Shown here piece by piece: positions 1 through 5,923 of a stretch of DNA of 6,495 nucleotides. Under the pieces are notes generated by a model, which was given only the letters and a program-made list of their open reading frames with translations, was not told the DNA's origin and made no database searches. The DNA is from WANQ01 sp964448055 (GTDB taxonomy: Archaea > Thermoproteota > Thermoprotei_A > Sulfolobales > WANQ01). Position 1 is the first letter of the stretch. Every line of letters begins with the position of its first letter. Where the stretch lies: contig CAYUVB010000065.1 in assembly GCA_964448055.1 (NCBI GenBank), positions 1 through 6,495 on the forward strand, in the 5' to 3' direction. The position numbers and the translations under genes are program-made.

Positions 1-349
1 CTTGGTCTATTGTACTAGTCGTGGCAGTGGTATACAATGACATTCTCCATGAAAAACTTGCTGGATCCGGTGGTGCTAGAAGCATTACTAATGGTCCTTC
101 AACTTCTATAGGTGCATTAGACCTGGCGGTAGCATGTAATAGGTATAAGTCTTCTCCAATGAGCTTACCATATTCCATACTCTTTAGAACATACTTATAT
201 TGGCTCCAAGCGTCGAAACCACTAATAGGCTTCAGTACACCTACATTCATTCCTTTCTCTATTGCTTCTTGCACTAATGATAAGGCTACGCTAGTCTTCC
301 CTGAATCATACTTAAGTAAACCCACTACTAGTATTACTAGCCGTGACAA
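1..349 (-). CDS. P-loop NTPase, dethiobiotin-synthetase-like (N-terminal part, cut by window edge)
   Basis: The first 116 residues are visible and the frame runs off the left edge. After a hydrophobic strand (residues 4-10) comes a nucleotide-binding loop, GLLKYDSGKTS (10-20), then a helix and a KPISG motif (40-44). In BioD/CobB-type enzymes a P-loop ending in GKT is followed by a KP(V/I)xSG motif at this spacing, so the fold is probably the SIMIBI P-loop fold. The P-loop itself differs from BioD (GTDTxVGKT), so I would not call it a biotin enzyme; an archaeal P-loop ATPase/GTPase of unknown role is equally likely. The start is TTG at 349: an in-frame TGA lies just upstream (358-360), and a GGTGAT Shine-Dalgarno site sits 8 bases before the TTG. 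The gene is transcribed divergently from the helicase. The P-loop class is fairly sure; the specific function is open. Confidence 0.75.
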   Translation of the reverse strand, partial: MSRLVILVVGLLKYDSGKTSVALSLVQEAIEKGMNVGVLKPISGFDAWSQYKYVLKSMEYGKLIGEDLYLLHATARSNAPIEVEGPLVMLLAPPDPASFSWRMSLYTTATTSTIDQ

Positions 350-357
350 GGCCTGAT

Positions 358-363
358 ATCACC
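358..363 (-). promoter_or_regulatory. Shine-Dalgarno site that fixes the TTG start at 349
   Basis: On the minus strand GGTGAT is complementary to the conserved end of archaeal 16S rRNA (AUCACCUCCU) and lies 8 bases before TTG 349. It supports a non-ATG start for the P-loop gene. Confidence 0.6.
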
Positions 364-389
364 ATATTAAGAAGTCTCTCGTTCACTCG

Positions 390-395
390 TATAAA
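390..395 (-). promoter_or_regulatory. Probable TATA box for the P-loop NTPase gene
   Basis: The minus strand reads TTTATA here, in an AT-rich context. Archaeal transcription usually starts about 25 bases downstream of the box, which gives a start near 367 and a leader of about 18 bases just containing the Shine-Dalgarno site at 363-358. This geometry is inferred from spacing only. Confidence 0.45.
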
Positions 396-500
396 CTTAT
401 TAATACTATCTATAGATGGACATAACTAAATGTAATTAATATGCAATGGACAGATTACATCATCAGATTTTATTAGATGCACACCTAATGGTAATATTTG

Positions 501-508
501 CTTAATAA
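501..508 (+). promoter_or_regulatory. Possible TATA box for the helicase gene
   Basis: CTTAATAA lies about 25 bases before position 530, where the GAGGG ribosome binding site begins. A transcript starting there would have a leader of about ten bases. The match to the archaeal box is only fair, and other AT-rich stretches such as 466-473 are alternatives. Confidence 0.3.
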
Positions 509-529
509 GTATGTGCTATAACGTAACTT

Positions 530-534
530 GAGGG
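530..534 (+). promoter_or_regulatory. Shine-Dalgarno site that supports the TTG start at 541
   Basis: GAGGG lies 6 bases before TTG 541. An in-frame TGA at 529-531 rules out any earlier start, and the next candidate, ATG 559, has no comparable site before it. Confidence 0.5.
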
Positions 535-540
535 TTAAGG

Positions 541-3381
541 TTGATTAATGTATTTAAGATGCTTCATCCACGGCTTAGGGATGTGTTGATAAAGCTAGGT
601 TACCGTACACCTACCCCTGTTCAAGAGAAGGCTATCCCGATTATTCTTAGAGGTAGTCATACTCTTATTGTTGCTCCAACTGGTAGTGGTAAGACCGAAG
701 CCGCATTGTTTCCCGTATTTTCTCGTATGCTTGAACGTGAGTTACATAGCTTGCATGGTGTTGTAGCCCTATATATTACTCCTTTACGTGCCCTTAATCG
801 TGATATTTTTCGTAGAATGGAGTATCTTGCCCACATGTTAGGATTCACTATAGCTATACGTCACGGTGATACCCCTCAGAGTGCTAGAGCTAAGATAGCA
901 TCTAATCCACCAGATATACTCATAACCACACCTGAGACACTACAATTCCTTCTCGTACACGATAGGATGAGACGGGCCCTAAGAACAGTTAGATGGGTTA
1001 TCGTAGATGAAGTTCACGAGTTACTTGATAGTAAGCGTGGAACACAGTTAGCAATAGCTCTTGAGAGATTGTTTGAGCTTTCACGTCATGGTTTTCAGCG
1101 TATAGGATTATCTGCGACAATAGGTGATGTCGAAGTTGCACGAAGATTTCTTGGCGGCGTTGGCCGATTTGTAGAAGTAGTTGAGATAAAGTTCCCACGT
1201 GGAATGGAGATAAAGGTTGAAGCACCTAATCCTAGCGAGGATGATATATTACTAGCTGAAGAGCTAAGCACTACCCCCTCAGTAGCTTCACGTATACGTA
1301 GAATAGTGGAACTAGTAGAGAAAGCTAATGGAGTATTAGTTTTCACTAATACACGCGATACTGCTGAAGTACTATCATCAAGGCTGAAGAAACTTCTCGG
1401 CGAAAAAGTACGTGTACACCATGGCAGTTTATCTAAGGATGAAAGGATTACTGCTGAAGAGGAATTCAAGAATAGAAGGGTAAAGGCACTTGTATGTACT
1501 AGTAGTCTTGAGCTAGGAATAGATATAGGTCATGTTGACCTAGTAGTACAGTATATGAGTCCTCGTCAAGCGCTTAGACTTGTACAGAGAGTTGGTAGAA
1601 GCGGTCATAGACTTGAAGAAAAGCCTCGAGGAGTGGTAGTAGCTTATGAGAACTTTGATGATATAATTGAGTCATTAGTACTAGCTAGAAGAGCTGTAAA
1701 CGGTGATCTAGAGAAGCCTAGAGTACATGAGAATTCCTATGATGTGCTAGCACATCAACTTGTAGGGATAGCTATGGAGAATGGTAATCGTGTAAAAATA
1801 GACTATGCCTACGAGATAGTGCGTAGAGCTTATCCCTATAGAAATCTTAGCAAAGAAGAGTTCATGGAAGTACTTGAGCAACTTGAGTCTCAAGGTCTAG
1901 TCAGAATAGACGGTGAGTACTATAGATTAGGTAAAGGCTCTTACAAGTACTATTACGGTACATCAATGATACCTGATGTAAAACACTATCGCGTAAGAAA
2001 CATAGTTACAAGGAACTATATAGGCGAACTAGACGAAGAGTTTGTTGTAACTAGTCTTGAGCCAGGATACTTATTCATACTTGGTGGAAGGGTTTGGAGA
2101 ACAGTAGGAATAGATCATGACTCATTGATAGTAGATGTTGAACCAGTAGAAAAGATTGAGGGTGTACCACCAGCATGGGAAGGTGAGCTTATACCAGTAG
2201 ACTATTGGGCTGCAAGAGAGGTAATGGCCTTACGTAGAAGACTAGCTGATACATTGAAGTACTCTGAAGAAAAAGCAATGAATATATTGTTAAAAGAGTA
2301 CAATGCCAGTATTGAAGCTGCGGAAAAAGTATTGAAGATATTAAGAGAACACGTAGAACAAGATAAACCTATACCATCGGATAAAAACATAGTAATTGAA
2401 GCTACAGGCGACTTGATAATAGTTCATATAGGTCTCGGAAGCATGGGTAACCAGGCCCTAGGCATAATATTATCAACTATATTATCTAGGAAGCTCGGTA
2501 TAAGCGTTGGATATAAGAGTGATCAATATCATGTTGTACTAATACCAGCATATCGTATTAATCCTAAGCTAGTAGTAGATGTACTAAAGGGTTTAAATGA
2601 AGGAGATGTAAGATCTATATTAAATCAAGCATTACCTAAGACAAACATGTACAAATGGAGATTACTACATGTAGCACGACGTTTCGGCGTTGTATCCAAG
2701 GATGCTAGCCTGAGACAAATAGCTAGATTTGCTGAACAATTAGCTGAAACCGTTATAGGTAGAGAAGCATTAAGAGAAGTTTATACAGAAAAAATAGATG
2801 TTAATGCAGTTGATAAATTCATAGAGGAGTTAAGGGAAGGTAAGTTAAACATAGTAGTAATCGAGTCAGGTAATAATCCCTTACCATTAACAAGAGAACT
2901 TCTATCAAATATTTATCTACAAGATGTTGTAGCACCAGGTATTCCTGCAGAAATAATAGTAGAACTTGTAAAGAAAAGACTAATGAATAGAAAAGTGAAA
3001 ATGGTATGCCTGATGTGTGGTTGGAGTAAAGTAGAACGTATAAATGATATAGAGGAAATAGTATGTCCTAATTGTACTTCAAGATTCATAGCTATTACAT
3101 ATCCTGACGACGACCTAGAGAAAATTGTTACCAAGAACCTACGTGGGGTCAAGTTGAAACGAGAAGAAAGACAGAAGCTAAGTAAGGCTAAGGAGATAGC
3201 TAACCTAGTATTAACGTATGGTAAGTATGCCGTTATAGCTCTTGCAGCTCATGGTGTAGGTCCTAAGACAGCAGTAAAAGTATTATCAAGACTCGTACAT
3301 GGAGGTGAAAAAGAATTCTATAAAGCAATACTTGAAGCTGAAAGAGAGTATGCTAGAACCAAACCATACTGGAAAACCTAG
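541..3381 (+). CDS. Lhr-type superfamily 2 ATP-dependent helicase, archaeal
   Basis: This is a complete 946-residue protein. Helicase motifs occur in order: Q-motif TPVQ (25-28), Walker A APTGSGKT (45-52, Lys51), motif Ia around 80-85, motif Ib TTPETL (129-134), DEVH box (156-159), SAT (191-193), motif IV VFTNT (267-271), motif V TSSLELGIDIG (320-330) and motif VI QRVGRSGHR (349-357). The DEVH box, the HHGSLS segment (293-298) and the long conserved C-terminal part fit the Lhr family rather than Hel308. A winged-helix region (about 395-480) and Lhr-specific domains follow, then a zinc knuckle with Cys823, Cys826, Cys842 and Cys845 and a helix-hairpin-helix-like GVGPKT (905-910). Lhr proteins are 3'-to-5' translocating helicases acting on DNA or RNA:DNA hybrids; a repair or RNA-processing role is known only by family. 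The start is TTG 541 with GAGGG at 530-534. It ends three bases before the stop of the convergent small gene. Confidence 0.95.
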   Translation: MINVFKMLHPRLRDVLIKLGYRTPTPVQEKAIPIILRGSHTLIVAPTGSGKTEAALFPVFSRMLERELHSLHGVVALYITPLRALNRDIFRRMEYLAHMLGFTIAIRHGDTPQSARAKIASNPPDILITTPETLQFLLVHDRMRRALRTVRWVIVDEVHELLDSKRGTQLAIALERLFELSRHGFQRIGLSATIGDVEVARRFLGGVGRFVEVVEIKFPRGMEIKVEAPNPSEDDILLAEELSTTPSVASRIRRIVELVEKANGVLVFTNTRDTAEVLSSRLKKLLGEKVRVHHGSLSKDERITAEEEFKNRRVKALVCTSSLELGIDIGHVDLVVQYMSPRQALRLVQRVGRSGHRLEEKPRGVVVAYENFDDIIESLVLARRAVNGDLEKPRVHENSYDVLAHQLVGIAMENGNRVKIDYAYEIVRRAYPYRNLSKEEFMEVLEQLESQGLVRIDGEYYRLGKGSYKYYYGTSMIPDVKHYRVRNIVTRNYIGELDEEFVVTSLEPGYLFILGGRVWRTVGIDHDSLIVDVEPVEKIEGVPPAWEGELIPVDYWAAREVMALRRRLADTLKYSEEKAMNILLKEYNASIEAAEKVLKILREHVEQDKPIPSDKNIVIEATGDLIIVHIGLGSMGNQALGIILSTILSRKLGISVGYKSDQYHVVLIPAYRINPKLVVDVLKGLNEGDVRSILNQALPKTNMYKWRLLHVARRFGVVSKDASLRQIARFAEQLAETVIGREALREVYTEKIDVNAVDKFIEELREGKLNIVVIESGNNPLPLTRELLSNIYLQDVVAPGIPAEIIVELVKKRLMNRKVKMVCLMCGWSKVERINDIEEIVCPNCTSRFIAITYPDDDLEKIVTKNLRGVKLKREERQKLSKAKEIANLVLTYGKYAVIALAAHGVGPKTAVKVLSRLVHGGEKEFYKAILEAEREYARTKPYWKT

Positions 3382-3384
3382 ATC

Positions 3385-3636
3385 TTATTCTTCCTCTTCA
3401 ACCCTTAATGCTCCAAGTCTTTCTTCAGCAAGCCAATCTATCTCATCCCCACGAGCCTCACGGAATCTGGTCTTCGACAATTCTTCTACCTTCTCTAATG
3501 CTCTTTTAACCTCATATACGGGTATATGTATTATATCGCCATCAGAAGTCTCAAGAAATAATGCATAAATTTTCTTAGAGTAATCCACTACTACATGTAT
3601 ACATGGATATTCCTTACATACGTATTCATTATCCAT
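3385..3636 (-). CDS. Small acidic protein of unknown function, 83 residues
   Basis: I do not recognise this family. The frame could open at a GTG at 3663, but that codon has no ribosome binding site, while ATG 3636 has GAGGG (3648-3644) 7 bases ahead, so I choose ATG. The first half looks like beta strands: a CIHVVVDY segment, a KIYALFLET segment and a DIIHIPVYEV segment. The second half is a charged helix (about 47-75), and the protein ends in four glutamates. Two cysteines (residues 7 and 12) lie near the start. There is no signal peptide or membrane segment, so it is probably cytoplasmic. It is convergent with the helicase, with three bases between the stops. Good codon structure, a strong ribosome binding site and an upstream AT-rich box argue that it is real. 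Confidence 0.7.
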   Translation of the reverse strand: MDNEYVCKEYPCIHVVVDYSKKIYALFLETSDGDIIHIPVYEVKRALEKVEELSKTRFREARGDEIDWLAEERLGALRVEEEE

Positions 3637-3643
3637 TACTTTT

Positions 3644-3648
3644 CCCTC
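3644..3648 (-). promoter_or_regulatory. Shine-Dalgarno site that decides the ATG start at 3636
   Basis: On the minus strand GAGGG lies 7 bases before ATG 3636. It falls inside the longer reading that begins at GTG 3663, which makes that longer start unlikely. Confidence 0.6.
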
Positions 3649-3671
3649 TAATCTGTTTTTCACTACACTAG

Positions 3672-3679
3672 AATATTAT
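3672..3679 (-). promoter_or_regulatory. Possible TATA box for the small acidic protein gene
   Basis: The minus strand reads ATAATATT about 25 bases before position 3650, which would start a transcript just at the GAGGG site. Such a transcript would exclude the GTG start at 3663, in agreement with the ribosome binding site. Confidence 0.35.
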
Positions 3680-3751
3680 GCTTATCCAATATCTTGAAGC
3701 ACCTCTTAAAATAGCACTAGACTTCATCTTCTCAACTAGTTGTTCTGAAGT

Positions 3752-3814
3752 TCATACATCTATTAAATCTTCTTTAGCGATCTTCAACCATAATACTACT
3801 TCATGCTCAAGCAG
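3752..3814 (-). pseudogene. Possible remnant of a HEPN-domain gene
   Basis: Between two in-frame TGA codons the minus strand encodes 20 residues, including EHEVVLWLKIAKEDLIDV. This resembles the first helix of HEPN domains, which typically read (E)EVxxWLxxAxEDLxxA. Nothing downstream restores the rest of the domain clearly: the same frame continues after the TGA to a TAG near 3668, and another frame gives RCFKILDKHNILV before a stop. There is no intact start codon. The match is short and made by eye, so chance is a real alternative. If genuine, it would be a decayed toxin-antitoxin (HEPN/MNT) component in the spacer between the small protein and the dipeptidase genes. Confidence 0.25.
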
Positions 3815-3833
3815 TCACGATTTAATAGTATGA

Positions 3834-3841
3834 CTTATATT
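3834..3841 (+). promoter_or_regulatory. Probable TATA box for the M19 peptidase gene
   Basis: CTTATATT lies about 25 bases before position 3863, where a GGGGG run (3863-3867) begins. This fits a leader of roughly 15-18 bases ahead of TTG 3879. The GGGGG run is a plausible but slightly distant Shine-Dalgarno site (11 bases before the start). Confidence 0.45.
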
Positions 3842-3878
3842 TTCACGCATACAAAGGTTTATGGGGGTTCCATAGACC

Positions 3879-4865
3879 TTGAAAACTTTCCCTGTAATAG
3901 ATCTTCACGAAGATATATCTGCATACATCTTAGAATCTAGACATGAAAAGATAGTAAAGCCATTCAATATCGATTCTCAACGACACGTAGATATACCAAA
4001 GTATAGTAAAGGTAATGTTGTACTTGTTGTTGGTGCTGCTTTCCCTGGAGAATACAAGTATATTGGAGGCGAGAATGTTAGAGGAACCATATTTCGATGT
4101 GCTCCGCAAAGGGTTATGGATCATATAGCAGTCTATTATCGTTTAGTTAAAGAGTTCCCTGAGAGCCTATACCTCATTGAGCATAGGGATGACTTGCTGA
4201 AACTAGAGCGTAACAATGGTACAGGAATAATAATAGGTCTTGAAGGAGCATATCCATTAGATGATCCATGGGACATCGAGCTATACTATAAACTTGGTGT
4301 ACGTCTCTTAGGACTTACATGGAATGTTGAGAATCGCTATGCAGCATCTTGTCTCTCCAAACGTGATTATGGACTAACAGGTAGCGGCGAAGAGCTGGTA
4401 GACTTAGCTGAGAGATATGGTATAGTAATAGATTTAGCTCATGCTAGTAGGAGGACTATGTTAGATGTATTATCTATTGCCAATAAACCAGTGGTCATAA
4501 GTCATGCTTGTGTACGTAAGCTAAGAGATCATCCAAGAAATGTTGATGACGAAGTATTAGAAGAGTTAAAGAAGAACCATGGCGTGATAGGTGTAACATT
4601 TGTAGCAGACTTCCTAGGCAAGAAAAGCGTGAATGTAGACACGGTTGTGGATCATATAATGTACTTATATGAGAACTTCGGCATAGATATCATTGCTATC
4701 GGAACAGACTATTTAGGTACAACAAGACTACCAGAGGGGCTAGAGGATATGAGTAAAATACAAACATTGTTCAAGAAGCTAATTGAAAAAGGATTAAGTA
4801 TAGAGGATGTTGAGAAGATTGCTTGGAAGAATGCATATCGTGTTCTACTAGAGGTCTTACGATAA
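3879..4865 (+). CDS. Membrane-dipeptidase family metallohydrolase (peptidase M19)
   Basis: This is a complete 328-residue protein. M19 enzymes (renal dipeptidase family) use a two-zinc centre to cleave dipeptides, including those with D-residues at the C-terminal position, and some act on beta-lactams. The expected ligands are all in place: His10 and Asp12 (HED, usually HND), Glu122 in GLEGA, His188 in DLAHAS, His209 in ISHA, and Asp277 in GTDYLG (often GSDFDG). The family's HPRN (218-221), PEGLEDMSK and C-terminal NAYRVL elements also occur. No signal peptide or lipobox is present, so it is probably cytoplasmic, unlike the animal enzyme. The start must be TTG 3879, because an in-frame TAG lies at 3873-3875. 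The 3' end overlaps the convergent dehydrogenase gene by 9 bases. The true substrate cannot be read from the sequence. Confidence 0.92.
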   Translation: MKTFPVIDLHEDISAYILESRHEKIVKPFNIDSQRHVDIPKYSKGNVVLVVGAAFPGEYKYIGGENVRGTIFRCAPQRVMDHIAVYYRLVKEFPESLYLIEHRDDLLKLERNNGTGIIIGLEGAYPLDDPWDIELYYKLGVRLLGLTWNVENRYAASCLSKRDYGLTGSGEELVDLAERYGIVIDLAHASRRTMLDVLSIANKPVVISHACVRKLRDHPRNVDDEVLEELKKNHGVIGVTFVADFLGKKSVNVDTVVDHIMYLYENFGIDIIAIGTDYLGTTRLPEGLEDMSKIQTLFKKLIEKGLSIEDVEKIAWKNAYRVLLEVLR

Positions 4866-5798
4866 ACCTAAAACCTTTAACGCCCATTGGTAGGTCTCAT
4901 ATATTTTCCTTGCAGCAACATGTACTGCCTCTTTTTCTTCAGGAGCTAGCTTATCATAAAGACTATCACCTATCATCCATCCAAGTTTTCTTGGTATACT
5001 AACGAATACTGGTTCACCTATACCAGGTATTCTTGTTGGCGCAGCTATGCTAAGATACACGTCCTCGGATAATACTATAGCCTTAACTATGTCCCTGAAA
5101 GCACTTGCGGGACCATACTCTGTTCCACCAATACGGTATATTATCTCGGTGCTCACCGTCTTCATGTAATTCTCTATTGCTTTTTTGTCAAGTCTTCTAC
5201 CATGCATGCGATAGTATTCTTCTACTGGTAACCCGTTTATGCGAACCGTACTCCATAGTATAACAGGGTTAGGGCCATGTTCTCCTCCAACCCATCCTTC
5301 AATACGTGTAAACCCTACACCAGCATTTTCTGCGAGTCTTGCGCGGAAACGTAGTGTTTCAAGATGCGTACCTGTACTAATAACAAATTCTTCACGGCTA
5401 ATCTTCTTAAACAACATGGCCATAGCATCTACTGGATTTGTTACGATAATGTATCTTGCACCACGATTACGTGGTGGTACAACTTCAGCAATATACCTTA
5501 TTATATCAGCATTACGTGGAACAAGCTCACGACGAGTAATCCTCTCGCCAGGTCTACGAGGATAACCTGCCGTAACTACTACCACATCAGCACCATTAAC
5601 ATCTTCGTCACGTTCACTCCAATAAATAGATACATCTATTCGATTACTAACAGCGGCATGCTTTAATTCCTCAGCAAAAGCCTTAGCAAGGCCTGGTTTA
5701 ATATCAACCACAGTTATCTCATCAAAAAGCCTAGTTAGTAATAATGTATATGCTGTTGGACGGCCAACCCTACCAGTACCTATAACAGCTAAATGCAT
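4857..5798 (-). CDS. Malate/L-lactate dehydrogenase family protein (NAD-dependent, probable MDH)
   Basis: This is a complete 313-residue protein of usual MDH/LDH length. The Rossmann fold opens with GTGRVG (7-12), and Asp32 at the end of the second strand favours NAD over NADP. The substrate loop AGYPRRPG (77-84) carries Arg81, the position that selects malate/oxaloacetate in MDH (Gln in LDH). Asn121 lies in NPVDA, and Arg150 matches the carboxylate-binding arginine. His174 in GGEHG is the catalytic base. Two points are odd: the catalytic Asp that pairs with this His is replaced by Glu147 (THLETLRFR), and the usual GEHGDS reads GEHGPN. The loop after PG seems two residues longer than in E. 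coli MDH if Arg89 is the loop arginine. The expected reaction is malate + NAD = oxaloacetate + NADH in the cytoplasm; another 2-hydroxyacid is possible. The start ATG 5798 has only a weak GGGTTG ahead, and a TATA box 25 bases upstream suggests a leaderless message. Confidence 0.9.
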   Translation of the reverse strand: MHLAVIGTGRVGRPTAYTLLLTRLFDEITVVDIKPGLAKAFAEELKHAAVSNRIDVSIYWSERDEDVNGADVVVVTAGYPRRPGERITRRELVPRNADIIRYIAEVVPPRNRGARYIIVTNPVDAMAMLFKKISREEFVISTGTHLETLRFRARLAENAGVGFTRIEGWVGGEHGPNPVILWSTVRINGLPVEEYYRMHGRRLDKKAIENYMKTVSTEIIYRIGGTEYGPASAFRDIVKAIVLSEDVYLSIAAPTRIPGIGEPVFVSIPRKLGWMIGDSLYDKLAPEEKEAVHVAARKIYETYQWALKVLGLS

Positions 5799-5820
5799 AT
5801 CTGTACAACCCAGAAGAACC

Positions 5821-5826
5821 TATAAG
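5821..5826 (-). promoter_or_regulatory. Probable TATA box for the dehydrogenase gene
   Basis: The minus strand reads CTTATA, centred about 25 bases before ATG 5798. This is the spacing of leaderless archaeal promoters, in which transcription begins at the start codon. A second AT-rich stretch (TTTATTTT, about 5833-5840) could serve instead and would leave room for the weak GGGTTG site. Confidence 0.45.
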
Positions 5827-5896
5827 ATCTCTGAAAATAAATCAATTCTCAACATGATGTAAACCTAACATTCACTAATCTTAATAATCTATCAAT

Positions 5897-5902
5897 GATA
5901 AA
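5897..5902 (+). promoter_or_regulatory. Possible TATA box for the GDPD-like gene
   Basis: GATAAA lies about 25 bases before ATG 5924, and that ATG has no Shine-Dalgarno site. Both facts fit a leaderless transcript starting at or next to the ATG. Confidence 0.4.
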
Positions 5903-5923
5903 CCTTCTATCAGTGTTGTAGAA

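Noticed and set aside
21..356. Open frame of 111 codons on the plus strand
   Set aside because: It is the antisense of the P-loop gene, whose motifs and ribosome binding site are convincing; the plus-strand product has no recognisable features.
458..465. TGATGATG on the minus strand, like the C box of a C/D box small RNA
   Set aside because: No CTGA D box follows at the usual distance, and no paired C'/D' boxes are visible.
657..1469. Antisense open frames inside the helicase gene
   Set aside because: They are shadows of strong coding sequence, with no start signals and low-complexity serine-rich products.
3678..3833. 51-codon open frame on the plus strand in the spacer
   Set aside because: There is no ribosome binding site, the composition is serine-rich like an antisense shadow, and no known motif is present.
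4932..5186. T5 (4932-4936) and T6 (5181-5186) runs on the plus strand, as possible terminators for the M19 transcript
   Set aside because: Both lie inside the dehydrogenase coding region, where they are lysine or glutamate codons on the other strand; too weak to call.
5239..5666. Plus-strand open frames antisense to the dehydrogenase
   Set aside because: They overlap a clear MDH/LDH gene and have no own start signals or recognisable product.
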